NCBI GenBank assembly: GCA_903954045.1 | Contig: CAJBMJ010000341.1 | Span: 1 to 34,160 of the forward strand | Direction of reading: 5' to 3' | From: an uncultured beta proteobacterium | Lineage (GTDB): Bacteria > Pseudomonadota > Gammaproteobacteria > Burkholderiales > Burkholderiaceae_C | Length of the DNA: 34,160 bases | Part shown: positions 18,027-25,726 of the stretch, piece after piece | How the letters are laid out: every line of letters starts with the position of its first letter | How positions within the stretch are numbered: position 1 is the stretch's first letter | Position numbers and translations under genes: made by a program | Notes under the pieces: model-generated | Databases searched by the model: none | Seen by the model: only the letters and a program-made list of their open reading frames with translations | What the model was told of the DNA's origin: nothing

Positions 18027-20159
18027 CTAGAGGGCCTCGTACCAGGTTTGAAGGGCGGCTCCAAACAAGGGCTTGCTGGCCAGATAGCCCTGCATCACAT
18101 CACATCCCAGCGCAGCGATGGTGGATCGTTCCGCCTCGGTCTCTATTCCTTCCGCGGTCACCATCATGTCAAGCCCGTGGCCCATTTCGATCATGGTTTT
18201 CATCAGCCTCTGGCTGGCTGGCGATTTGTCAATTCCGTCCACAAAGCTGCGGTCAATCTTGAGCTCGTTGACTGGCAGTTTCTGCAAATAGGCCAGAGAC
18301 GAATAGCCTGTGCCGAAATCATCAATCGACAAAGGCATGCCCGTTTCACGCAAGCTGTGCAAAAGCTCCACGCTGCGCGCAGGATCTTCCATCAAACCAC
18401 TCTCTGTGATCTCCAGACGCAAAGACTTCGGATTGACATCCTGGGCCAACAACAGGCCCTGAATGCGAGCGGCCAAGCCTGCATCCAGCAAATCCCTGGT
18501 GCTCAGGTTCACTGCAATACTCAGTTCCGGGTGCACCGGGGCCCACCGCGCCAGGGTATCCACAGCCTGAGTCAGCATCCAGTGGGTCACCATGCTGATG
18601 TAGCCCGTCTGCTCGGCAAATGGCACAAACTCGGCAGGCGACACAAAGCCCCGCGTGGGATGCTGCCAGCGCACCAGGGCCTCTGCCCCCACGGCCTTGC
18701 CCGTGGCCAGCGAATACTTGGGTTGAAGCCACATCTGCAGCTGCGAATTGGCAACGGCCAGACGCAAGTCAGACACCAGGCTCAGGTGCCCCAGGCGGGC
18801 GGCTTCCTGGGCCTCGCTGTACCAGGCAAACCCACTGGCAGCACGCTTGGCGGCATGCAGTGCCACCTCAGCGTTGCGCATGAGGGTATTGACCGGCTGA
18901 TGGGTCGTTGACTGGGCAAAGCCATAGGTCAGATTCAGGTCCACACTGTGCTCGCCACACACCGCTGGTGCGGTCAGGGCTAGCTCCATGCGTTCCCGCA
19001 AAATTTCTACGGTTTCTCGGTCAGCCGCCTTGAAAAAGGCAGCAAAGGTTCCACCAGACAGACGCGCCACCACCGGATGCGAACCAATCAAACCGCTATC
19101 CGTTGCCGCCTGAAACACGGCACTGGCGCGCACGGCAATTTCCTTGATCAAGGTATCCCCCGTGGCGTACCCCAAGGTTTCATTGATGACCTTCAGACGC
19201 GCCAAGTCCATCAGCACCAGAGCATTGCAAGCATCTTCGCGCTCCTGTGCAGGCGTGAGAAGGGCGGTGCGATTGGGCAAGCCAGTGAGTGGGTCGCTGT
19301 AGGCCAGCCGGACAATTTGATTCTCCCGATGCGCAACTGCTTCTGCCATGGTGTTCAAAGCCAGCCCTACGCGGTCTACTTCCTGGGCACTGGAGCTGGG
19401 CACACGCACCGCATAGTCGCCATCGGCAATGTGGCGGGCCGCCAGCTCCAATTGGGCCAGTGGGCCCACCACGCTCCTGGTCGTGCGCCATGCCAGCCAC
19501 GCAGCAAGCACTACCACCAGTAAAGAAATTAGGCCCACCCACATGGTCACCTTGCGGAACTTGCTTTGCACGGCCTCCAGTTCCCCCTCGATGCGTTCAC
19601 GTTCACGCGAGAGAAGCATGTTGGATTCCGTCAGCATGGCCTTCAGCGCCGGATTGATCTGCTCATTCAGTGCCCGGGAGGCGGCTTGCAAATCATCTGC
19701 CTCCACCTCGTCCACGGTGGCAATGAACGCCTGCGCATACAGGGTGCGGCTGGCTTTGAGTCTTTGGAGTGTGTCCTCCTGGCCAGAGTCCTTCAGATCA
19801 TTGATGAGCGACTCCACGATGCCATCGATGCGACGGTTGCGCTCATCTACTTCGGCGTATTCCATCACCCGGCTCTCGCGTGGCGCATTCATCAAGCGGA
19901 TCATGGCACTGCCCACGCCTTCGGTCAGTATTGACAGCGCTTGCACGCGCAGGAGACGTTGCATATCTCCGGTAGCAAAACGCTGTGTGACATCGCTCAC
20001 CATCTTCAGTTGCCAGCCCACCTGGGACAAAACAAGCAGCATGAGCAGCACCAACGCGCCAAACCCCAAGGCCAGGCGTCGCCCGATGCGTCGGGGCCAA
20101 AGCGTGCGCCCTGGTAACTTTGGCTCTGTCAATGCACTGGTTGAGGGATCTTCGGCCAT
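18027..20159 (-). CDS. Membrane HAMP-GGDEF(degenerate)-EAL protein, predicted c-di-GMP phosphodiesterase
   Basis: The 710-residue protein has TM1 at ~29-50, a periplasmic helical sensor at ~51-200, TM2 at ~206-226, HAMP at ~227-280, a GGDEF-like domain at ~285-450 and EAL at ~460-705. The GGDEF motif reads SGGTF (368-372) and the upstream metal-site segment is LVLMDLARLKVINETLG, so cyclase activity is unlikely. EAL residues are intact: E493 in AEAL, NLS, RLEITES, DDFGTGYS (613-620), K634 and AEGIET (E670). The likely role is hydrolysis of c-di-GMP in response to a periplasmic signal, favouring motility; the dead GGDEF may bind GTP as a regulator. It starts 9 bases after the DoxX stop of the bufferin cluster and precedes the chemoreceptor gene, so read-through from the cluster is possible. 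Confidence 0.93.
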   Translation of the reverse strand: MAEDPSTSALTEPKLPGRTLWPRRIGRRLALGFGALVLLMLLVLSQVGWQLKMVSDVTQRFATGDMQRLLRVQALSILTEGVGSAMIRLMNAPRESRVMEYAEVDERNRRIDGIVESLINDLKDSGQEDTLQRLKASRTLYAQAFIATVDEVEADDLQAASRALNEQINPALKAMLTESNMLLSRERERIEGELEAVQSKFRKVTMWVGLISLLVVVLAAWLAWRTTRSVVGPLAQLELAARHIADGDYAVRVPSSSAQEVDRVGLALNTMAEAVAHRENQIVRLAYSDPLTGLPNRTALLTPAQEREDACNALVLMDLARLKVINETLGYATGDTLIKEIAVRASAVFQAATDSGLIGSHPVVARLSGGTFAAFFKAADRETVEILRERMELALTAPAVCGEHSVDLNLTYGFAQSTTHQPVNTLMRNAEVALHAAKRAASGFAWYSEAQEAARLGHLSLVSDLRLAVANSQLQMWLQPKYSLATGKAVGAEALVRWQHPTRGFVSPAEFVPFAEQTGYISMVTHWMLTQAVDTLARWAPVHPELSIAVNLSTRDLLDAGLAARIQGLLLAQDVNPKSLRLEITESGLMEDPARSVELLHSLRETGMPLSIDDFGTGYSSLAYLQKLPVNELKIDRSFVDGIDKSPASQRLMKTMIEMGHGLDMMVTAEGIETEAERSTIAALGCDVMQGYLASKPLFGAALQTWYEAL

Positions 20160-20168
20160 GGTGGAAGA

Positions 20169-20639
20169 CTAACCTGCTTTCAGTAGCTTATGCACCCAGG
20201 GGTCCAGGGACCACTTTCCACACCCAAAAATTGCCAGACCCGCCAGCAGCACGCCCCAGGTCAGGTGCTGCTGCAAAGCCGCTGGAGCAATGTCAGCGAG
20301 GGACCATACCGCCACCACATTGACCACACTAAGCCCCAACGCCGCGAATCTGCCACCCAAACCCAGCACCAGCAAGGCCGGCAAGGCAATTTCACCTGCC
20401 GTGCCAGAAACTGCGGCCCATTGCGGGGAAAGCAATGGCACCTTGTATTCGTCAGTGAACAAGGCCAGGGTGATATCCCAATCCCTGAGCTTGGTCAGGC
20501 CGGAAGCAAAAAACACCTGCGCCACATACAGACGCGCCAGCAAACTGGCAACGGGCTGCAGGGCGTTGAGAAACTTCGCTCCAAGATCTGCCAGAGACAG
20601 GCAGGATCGCATCACCCCGGCGAGGGAGTTGTATTTCAT
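20169..20639 (-). CDS. DoxX-family membrane protein of the bufferin cluster
   Basis: The protein has 156 residues from ATG 20639, chosen because GGAAAGAG lies ~7 bases upstream; a longer form from 20678 would overlap the preceding gene. It has four membrane segments and the DoxX pattern RLYVAQVFFASGLTKLRDW, then GEIALPALLVLGLGGRFAALGL. DoxX/DoxD proteins are quinone- or thiol-linked membrane proteins. A DoxX gene is the usual last member of hvfABCD/bufferin operons, where its exact function is not established. It follows the DUF2063 gene by 22 bases. Confidence 0.9.
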   Translation of the reverse strand: MKYNSLAGVMRSCLSLADLGAKFLNALQPVASLLARLYVAQVFFASGLTKLRDWDITLALFTDEYKVPLLSPQWAAVSGTAGEIALPALLVLGLGGRFAALGLSVVNVVAVWSLADIAPAALQQHLTWGVLLAGLAIFGCGKWSLDPWVHKLLKAG

Positions 20640-20661
20640 TTCACACTCTTTCCATGAATCA

Positions 20662-21459
20662 TCAATTGATGCAATCACCGCTGGGAACCGGGCACGTGGT
20701 CACGCCCACAACCAGGGCATTGCTTACTGCCAGGGGAAACCAGCTGGCAAAGTCGAGCAAGGGAGATGCGTCCAAAGCAGCGGCTAACGACTTCCCTTGC
20801 AGAACCGCCGACAGCAAATCAAATTCCCCCTGCTGTGCCAGGCGAAAGCGTGGCTTGAAGTGCTCCCGCCAAATAACCAGGTCTTCGGCGATTGGCGCTT
20901 GCAGGGCCTGGGCCAAAACCTGGAAACTCGGATGCGACTGCAGATGGGCGGACAACAAACTGGCCACTGGCCATGCGCTTTGCGCCACCGCAAACCCGGC
21001 GGCCAGGCGCAGATACAAATGAGCGGGGTCGTGTTCGGTCAGGAGCGCAAAACTTGTCGGGTCGGGCAATACATCGTAAGCCGTTGCACAACGGTGCAGC
21101 GCCCATTCCGCCAGCGCCACATCGGCCAGGTAGGGTTCACTGCGCAGTTGCTCGTCGTCGCGAACAAAATCAGCCAGGTTCATACCCCACCGACCCACAT
21201 CACCGCAAGTTGGGGGATGAGCATGCCAAAGGGCCCGTGCCAATTCCGCAAAGCTTTCTTTCCCAAGCAATTGCGCCACCACCGGATAGGCTGCCAACAA
21301 GGCCCGCTCGGCCAGCATATGACCGTTGGTTTGATAGACCTTTAGGCCTCTAGCGCCCGCTCCTACTGCATGAATAGCTATTGAACTTGTAGCATCGTGC
21401 GCAGACCCATCGAACAACGCACGCAGGAAAGCGTCCTGTTGCTGGGCCAGCAGACTCAT
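20662..21459 (-). CDS. bufC: DUF2063 protein, bufferin maturation partner (BufC/HvfC-like)
   Basis: The protein has 265 residues from ATG 21459, which overlaps the stop of the DUF692 gene (ATGA); an upstream in-frame start at 21552 would run far into that gene. DUF2063 features are an N-terminal helical domain ([13 protein letters not shown], then [29 protein letters not shown]) and a C-terminal half with LADFV...[13 protein letters not shown]. In related systems the DUF2063 protein is the partner of the DUF692 oxidase and delivers or recognises the precursor peptide. Translational coupling and adjacency to DUF692, the precursor peptide and DoxX support that role here. Confidence 0.92.
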   Translation of the reverse strand: MSLLAQQQDAFLRALFDGSAHDATSSIAIHAVGAGARGLKVYQTNGHMLAERALLAAYPVVAQLLGKESFAELARALWHAHPPTCGDVGRWGMNLADFVRDDEQLRSEPYLADVALAEWALHRCATAYDVLPDPTSFALLTEHDPAHLYLRLAAGFAVAQSAWPVASLLSAHLQSHPSFQVLAQALQAPIAEDLVIWREHFKPRFRLAQQGEFDLLSAVLQGKSLAAALDASPLLDFASWFPLAVSNALVVGVTTCPVPSGDCIN

Positions 21460-22370
21460 ACGCTCAACCCCACTACTTCGCTGACCGCGCAACTTCGCGC
21501 AGTCCGGGCTTCCTGCAAAAGCACCTCCAAAGAAGGTACGTCGGTGTCCCACTCAACCAGGGTGGGAACTGCACCGAACCTCTGCATGGCATGGCGATAC
21601 AGAGTCCAGACCTCGCCACACACCTGGCTGCCATGGTCGTCCACCACGATTTCGCCATGTTCGTCATTTACATGGCAGTGACCAGCCAGATGGATTTCAC
21701 CCACCCTGTTTGGGGGAATGGCATCCAGCCACTCCCGGCAAATTTGCATCGGCTCCAGCGCCGGGTCTTGAATGCGGGCGTTCAAGGCATTGACATAGAT
21801 ATTGTTCACGTCCACCAGCAGCTGGCATCCCGTACGACGCGACAACTCGGATAGGAAATACGGCTCCGACAAGGCCTTCTCAGCTTCTGGCACCTCAAAA
21901 TAGACGTAGGCCGACAGGTTTTCCACCAACAGCGGCCGCTGGAGCCTGTCCTGCACTTGCTGCACATTGGCACACATAAGCCATAGCGCCTCGATGCTGA
22001 AGGGAATCGGCAACAAATCGGCGGCATGTACCGAAGTGCCGCGCAGGGTGGCGCGGGCAAAGGCAGCATGGTCACTGACGCGCACCGGATCTACGCGCTT
22101 CACCAGATTCGCCAGTTGATCCAGGTGCCAGGGGTCTACCCCAAGGGCGGATCCCAAAGACAGCCCCACGCCATGCAAACTGATGGGGTAATTCGCACGC
22201 CCTTGCTCCAGCACAGCGAGCGCAGCTCCTCCGGCATGGAAAAAATTTTCGGAGTGCACTTCCAGGAAATCCAGCTCCGGTTTTTGCTCCAGCATTTGGG
22301 CGTAATGCGGATGGCGCCATCCCAGCCCGATGTGGGGCTTGAGGGACGGACGACTGCCAGCAGTGGCCAT
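21456..22370 (-). CDS. bufB: DUF692/MNIO multinuclear iron oxidase, bufferin-modifying enzyme (BufB/HvfB-like)
   Basis: The 304-residue TIM-barrel protein has the DUF692 motifs that hold the multinuclear iron site: [60 protein letters not shown] and a late DDHG. MNIO enzymes use O2 and Fe to convert peptide cysteines into heterocycles; MbnB of methanobactin belongs to the family. Bufferin MNIOs, as I recall, turn precursor cysteines into thiooxazoles. The substrate is very probably the four-cysteine peptide encoded 19 bases upstream. All expected ligand segments are present, so it looks active. Confidence 0.95.
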   Translation of the reverse strand: MATAGSRPSLKPHIGLGWRHPHYAQMLEQKPELDFLEVHSENFFHAGGAALAVLEQGRANYPISLHGVGLSLGSALGVDPWHLDQLANLVKRVDPVRVSDHAAFARATLRGTSVHAADLLPIPFSIEALWLMCANVQQVQDRLQRPLLVENLSAYVYFEVPEAEKALSEPYFLSELSRRTGCQLLVDVNNIYVNALNARIQDPALEPMQICREWLDAIPPNRVGEIHLAGHCHVNDEHGEIVVDDHGSQVCGEVWTLYRHAMQRFGAVPTLVEWDTDVPSLEVLLQEARTARSCAVSEVVGLSV

Positions 22371-22389
22371 GGCCTGGTGGTCCGCGCAA

Positions 22390-22659
22390 TCAGGCTTTGA
22401 GCTTCTTGGCCTCCTCCAGCGAGAGACCGTTCATGCTTTTGCAGGTACCCTTTGCCACATATTTCCACTCTGACTTGTCCATGTCGACCTTGGACTGACC
22501 GGCACAGGAATGGGTGCCAAATACATTGGCGCAATCGTTCTGACCCGCCTTGGCGATACCAAAGCATTTCTCTTTTTCCTGCGCTGCGGCGGGTGCGGCC
22601 ATCAGGCCCATGGACATTACTGCGGCTGCAGTTGCGGCGATCATTGCACGTTGGTTCAT
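22390..22659 (-). CDS. bufA: Bufferin-type RiPP precursor peptide (DUF2282, BufA/HvfA-like)
   Basis: The 89-residue secreted peptide has a Sec-type signal, [20 protein letters not shown] then AAPAAA, with cleavage expected after AAA26. The mature part has exactly four cysteines, Cys32, 43, 52 and 73, in the DUF2282 pattern [33 protein letters not shown]. In bufferins some of these cysteines are oxidised by the MNIO to thiooxazoles and the peptide then binds copper in the periplasm, protecting the cell (established for Caulobacter, from memory). AGGAG lies 7 bases upstream of the ATG as ribosome binding site. It is the first gene of bufA-bufB-bufC-doxX and diverges from the ECF sigma gene. Confidence 0.95.
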   Translation of the reverse strand: MNQRAMIAATAAAVMSMGLMAAPAAAQEKEKCFGIAKAGQNDCANVFGTHSCAGQSKVDMDKSEWKYVAKGTCKSMNGLSLEEAKKLKA

Positions 22660-22714
22660 TGAGAAACTCCTAAGTAGTGTGTGGAAGAGGCATCAACCAG
22701 AATCGCTTTCGCAG

Positions 22715-22768
22715 TGTAAGCAGTAGCGCTGGTTATGGTTTAGTCTGGGCAACGGGACGTTTCTTACA
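22715..22768. promoter_or_regulatory. Mirrored ECF-type promoter-like elements between bufA and the ECF sigma gene
   Basis: Plus strand: TGTAAG (22715-22720), 17 bases, GTTTAG (22738-22743). Minus strand: TGTAAG (22768-22763), 17 bases, GACTAA (22745-22740). The inverted GTGTAAG/CTTACAC copies flank a shared central GTTTAGTC/GACTAAAC. The minus-strand form, TGTAAG-N17-GACTAA toward bufA, looks more like an ECF promoter; the plus one would serve the sigma gene. Promoter assignment is inference; the repeated box and equal spacing are seen directly. Confidence 0.45.
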
Positions 22769-22846
22769 CCGGTCGAATAAAAATGTGTGTGAGTTTTCAA
22801 TCATGAACAAACCGTACACTGGCCAGCATGCAAACAGCAAGACGCC

Positions 22847-23413
22847 ATGGCCCCCTTTGAAAACCAGGTCGCTGAACTGCGCGACTACCTGATGAAGTTC
22901 GCACGGCTTCAGCTGCGCAACGACGCCTGGGCCGAAGATGCCGTGTCAGAAACCGTGGTCGCTGCCCTTGCCAAGCCGCAGGCTTTTGGCAATCGCTCGC
23001 AGCTCAAAACCTGGCTGGTTGGTATTCTGAAACATAAGGTGGTTGATTCCTTGCGCCACCACAACCGAGAAGTCAGCGGCTTGGGGGGCACGGACGACGA
23101 GCAGGCCGACCCACTCGACTACATTGCATTCAAGGCCGATGGTCATTTTGTGGAAAGTCCAGCCGATTGGGGCAACCCGGAGCAGGATTTGGCGAGCCGC
23201 CAGTTTTTCGAAATATTGGAGGCCTGCGCATCCAAACTACCAAGCAACCAGGGTCGCCTTTTCTTGATGCGTGAGTGGCTGGAGCTTTCCAGCGAGGAAA
23301 TTTGTAAGGAGTTGCAGCTCACACCGACCAACCTCTATGTATTGCTGCACCGCGCCAGGTCGCGCCTGCGGGAATGCCTTGAAATTCACTGGTTTGCCAA
23401 GGAAGTTGTGTGA
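22847..23413 (+). CDS. ECF RNA polymerase sigma factor
   Basis: The 188-residue protein has sigma-70 region 2 at ~12-75 (DAVSETVVAALAKP, then KTWLVGILKHKVVDSLRHH) and region 4 at ~125-180 (LELSSEEICKELQL, TPTNLYVLLHRARSRLRECL). The linker of about 50 residues containing DDEQADPLDY and WGNPEQDLASRQF is typical of the ECF subgroup found beside DUF692/DUF2063 operons, for example the gonococcal Ecf next to its HvfABC-like genes (from memory). It probably drives bufABC transcription and its own. It overlaps the anti-sigma start (TGATG). The ATG at 22847 has no strong ribosome binding site, so the start is less certain. Confidence 0.93.
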   Translation: MAPFENQVAELRDYLMKFARLQLRNDAWAEDAVSETVVAALAKPQAFGNRSQLKTWLVGILKHKVVDSLRHHNREVSGLGGTDDEQADPLDYIAFKADGHFVESPADWGNPEQDLASRQFFEILEACASKLPSNQGRLFLMREWLELSSEEICKELQLTPTNLYVLLHRARSRLRECLEIHWFAKEVV

Positions 23414-23625
23414 TGATGCCGTTAAGCAGAACCTGCCGCGACGTGGCTGCCCTGCTGGTAGCCCAGGAAGATCGTCGTCTGGGATTGGCCGATAGACTGG
23501 CGCTGCGCCTGCACCTGGCCATGTGCGAGACATGCCCCAAATTTGAGCGCCAACTTCTCACCATGCGTAACCAGATGCGTCTGTGGCGTGCATACACCGA
23601 CGAGGAAACTAAGGGTTCTCCATAA
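23413..23625 (+). CDS. Small zinc-finger anti-sigma factor
   Basis: This 70-residue soluble protein carries a ZAS-type zinc site: Cys8 and then HLAMCETC, giving His34-x3-Cys38-x2-Cys41. There is no membrane segment, so it is a cytoplasmic anti-sigma. Release of its sigma factor could follow zinc loss or cysteine oxidation or metallation, which would suit a copper- or oxidant-responsive bufferin operon; that is inference. The start ATG 23413 overlaps the sigma stop, with AAGGA ~9 bases upstream; ATG 23416 is also possible. Confidence 0.88.
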   Translation: MMPLSRTCRDVAALLVAQEDRRLGLADRLALRLHLAMCETCPKFERQLLTMRNQMRLWRAYTDEETKGSP

Positions 23626-23810
23626 TGTTGTTTTGTGCCAACGATTAGGTTTCTTTCTCAAACTGACGGATAATGTTTTCGCATTTCCGAAATATCGGTT
23701 TGTAAGTTTGCGGTGTTTAGTCAGTTTCGCGTCTGCTTTAAGTCTTCATTGGTTTGTTGATTGCGGTTTTGGACTCCATCGCGTTTTGAGTTATTTTGAG
23801 GAGTCCTTTC
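23626..23810 (+). other. Leader region of the RNA-binding protein gene
   Basis: These 185 bases without a gene are AT-richer than the surroundings. They contain a short dyad, CCGA-AATA-TCGG near 23688-23699, and end in GAGGAG before the RRM start. A long leader is common for cold-inducible RNA-binding protein genes. I see no convincing -35/-10 pair and no known riboswitch. Confidence 0.35.
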
Positions 23811-24242
23811 ATGGGCAACAAACTTTACGTGGGCAACCTGCCCTATTCTTTCCGTGACGAAGATTTGCAACAAGCATTCGCCGCCCACGGTTCCGTTTCC
23901 AGCGCCAAGGTCATGATGGAACGCGACACTGGTCGCTCCAAAGGTTTCGGCTTTGTGGAAATGGGCAGCGATGCTGAAGCCCAAGCAGCCATCAATGGCA
24001 TGAACGGACAACAATTCGGCGGCCGCGGTCTCGTGGTGAACGAAGCCCGTCCCATGGAGCCACGTCCTCCCCGTTCCGGCGGCTTCGGCGGCGGCGCTGG
24101 TGGTGGTGGTGGCGGTTACGGCGGTGGTGGCGGTGGCCGCTCCGGTGGTGGCGGCGGCGGTTACGGCGGTGGCGGTGGTGGCGGTGGCCGCTCCGGTGGC
24201 GGTGGCGGCGGTGGTTACGGCGGCGGCCGTAGCAGCTACTAA
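23811..24242 (+). CDS. Glycine-rich RRM RNA-binding protein
   Basis: The 143-residue protein starts at ATG 23811, with GAGGAG 8 bases upstream; a TTG 15 bases earlier lies in the ribosome binding site itself and is rejected. Residues 1-~80 form one RRM with RNP2 LYVGNL and RNP1 KGFGFVEM, including the aromatic residues that stack on RNA. Residues ~88-143 are a low-complexity GGYGGG/RSGGG tail resembling eukaryotic and cyanobacterial glycine-rich RNA-binding proteins. Such proteins are typically RNA chaperones induced by cold. The GGT/GGC-rich coding repeat (about 24090-24230) is prone to length change. A strong terminator follows, so the gene is monocistronic at its 3' end. Confidence 0.93.
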   Translation: MGNKLYVGNLPYSFRDEDLQQAFAAHGSVSSAKVMMERDTGRSKGFGFVEMGSDAEAQAAINGMNGQQFGGRGLVVNEARPMEPRPPRSGGFGGGAGGGGGGYGGGGGGRSGGGGGGYGGGGGGGGRSGGGGGGGYGGGRSSY

Positions 24243-24264
24243 GCAGCTAACAGCTTCCAAAATT

Positions 24265-24287
24265 AAAAGGGCCTTCGGGCCCTTTTT
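24265..24287 (+). terminator. Intrinsic terminator of the RRM gene
   Basis: AAAA-GGGCC-TTCG-GGCCC-TTTTT forms a 5-bp GC stem with a stable TTCG tetraloop, flanked by A- and T-tracts that extend it. It is 23 bases after the stop codon and could also serve the convergent short-chain dehydrogenase gene. Confidence 0.93.
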
Positions 24288-24317
24288 GCATTTAGAACTA
24301 TCGAATTGCTTGGCGAT

Positions 24318-25094
24318 TCATGTCTCGCCACTACGTGGCTTGCGTGGTCGCCCAGCGAAGGCTTTATCAAAAAGTGCATTGGGCAGCAAGCGCAGCAGTT
24401 TGGCCACCACGCCCATTTGCCAGGGAATCACACGGTAGCTGGTCTTTGCTTCGATGGCTGCGAAGGCCTTCTCTGCAAAGTCTTCGGGTTGCATCAAAAA
24501 AGGCATGCGGTAACTGTTGTTTTGGGTTAGGGGCGTGGCAATGTAACCGGGGCAAATCGTAGCCACATGAACCCCGCTGGCGCGCAACTCACCACGCAAA
24601 CTCTCGCAGTAGTTGATGACGGCCGCCTTGCTGCCACAGTAGGCTCCGTGTCCCGGAAGACCCCGGATACCCGCCACGCTGCCGATACCCACCAGCGTGC
24701 CAGAACCACGCTGAACCATGGCATCGATAAACGGATGAAAGGTGGCCGCCAAGCCCAGGTTGTTGGTGGCAAACACGCGGGCCATCACGTCCAGGTCCCT
24801 GCGCACCGCGGTGTCCATACCGATGCTGATGCCCGCATTGGCGATCACCACATCGGGCACGCCCTGCAGCTGCAGACATTCGCGTCCAGCTGCCACGATG
24901 CTGTCGGCAATCGCAACATCGGCACTATAAATTCGATAGCTATCTGTGCATATTTCATGGGCGCTAGCCCAGCTTTCTATCTCTGAAGTACGTCTTGCCA
25001 CCAGGGCCAAGGCATAGCCAGCCTGGTAAAAACGCCAAGCCAGCGCCTGACCAATTCCGCTGGAGGCCCCGGTAATGAATATCAGCTTGGCCAT
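24318..25094 (-). CDS. Short-chain dehydrogenase/reductase (SDR)
   Basis: The 258-residue protein has the classical SDR pattern: nucleotide motif TGASSGIG (8-15), IANAG, a catalytic Ser in IGSVAG, AYCGSK (YxxxK) and PGYIATPL. An Arg-rich segment after the second strand (VARRTSE) suggests NADPH preference. The basic C-terminal segment after ~residue 225 may associate with membrane. Substrate unknown. It starts 20 bases after lptC on the same strand, so it is probably co-transcribed with kdsD-kdsC-lptC. Confidence 0.92.
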   Translation of the reverse strand: MAKLIFITGASSGIGQALAWRFYQAGYALALVARRTSEIESWASAHEICTDSYRIYSADVAIADSIVAAGRECLQLQGVPDVVIANAGISIGMDTAVRRDLDVMARVFATNNLGLAATFHPFIDAMVQRGSGTLVGIGSVAGIRGLPGHGAYCGSKAAVINYCESLRGELRASGVHVATICPGYIATPLTQNNSYRMPFLMQPEDFAEKAFAAIEAKTSYRVIPWQMGVVAKLLRLLPNALFDKAFAGRPRKPRSGET

Positions 25095-25114
25095 CGCATT
25101 TTCCTTGGGAAGGG

Positions 25115-25726
25115 TTATTGGGGACCAGGCACCAGAGTGCCACGCACTCGACCACGCATTTGCAGCACCTGCTCCACATTGTCGAAGTCGAGGGTATCGG
25201 CCGTAAAGCGGTCCCTGCCCCGCAATAGCTCCACCGGTTTATGGGACTTGACCTGTTCTGTGTTCATAAAGGCATGTAAAAACTCGCCCCGGTATTCCAT
25301 GCGCGGAGTCGCCTTGGCACCCTGGCCTGGATCAGACTCCCGAATCACTACGGCGTTGCCTATCAGCTGGACTTCTGAGCCATCTTCATTGGTCAGGCCG
25401 CGGTTGGCAGTTGCAGTTGTCAGACGACCCTGGTCATCAAAGGAGCGGATCCGGATGAAATCAATCTCCAGCCGCTGGGTGTCCGGATAATGGCGCGCCT
25501 TTTCACCGATCACCTCAGAGCGCATCCGTCCGGTGGCATCAAAAGTTTTGACGGTAAAGCCATCCATAAAGTAGTCAGGGTCATGGCTGGGGGCACGCTG
25601 GGCTGCCGGGGCTGCAGCCTGGGGCGTGGTCTGAACAAGCCAATACGTCACCAGTGCCAAGGTGCCCATAAACACCAGGGGCAAATAGAGCAAAAATCGC
25701 TCCCAGGCTTCGCGCAGCAGAGCCAT
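25115..25726 (-). CDS. lptC: LPS export protein LptC
   Basis: The 203-residue protein has one N-terminal membrane anchor (~11-30, LLYLPLVFMGTLALVTYWL) and a periplasmic beta-jellyroll carrying YFMDGFTVKTFDATG, ADTLDFDNVEQVLQMRGRV and other LptC-type strands. It passes LPS from the LptBFG extractor to LptA in the periplasmic bridge. The start ATG 25726 shares one base with the kdsC stop (TAATG). lptA and lptB do not follow in this window; an SDR gene does. Confidence 0.93.
   Translation of the reverse strand: MALLREAWERFLLYLPLVFMGTLALVTYWLVQTTPQAAAPAAQRAPSHDPDYFMDGFTVKTFDATGRMRSEVIGEKARHYPDTQRLEIDFIRIRSFDDQGRLTTATANRGLTNEDGSEVQLIGNAVVIRESDPGQGAKATPRMEYRGEFLHAFMNTEQVKSHKPVELLRGRDRFTADTLDFDNVEQVLQMRGRVRGTLVPGPQ

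Noticed and set aside
17931-18911. A 326-codon plus-strand open frame opposite the EAL domain
   Set aside because: Antisense shadow; the minus-strand frame carries the intact EAL active site.
23676-23740. A third TGTAAG...TTTAGTC pair upstream of the RRM gene as an ECF promoter
   Set aside because: The two words are only about 10 bases apart, too close for -35/-10 elements.
23721-24260. Ala/Thr-rich minus-strand frame opposite the RRM gene
   Set aside because: It arises from reading the glycine-codon repeat backwards; low complexity and no start signal.
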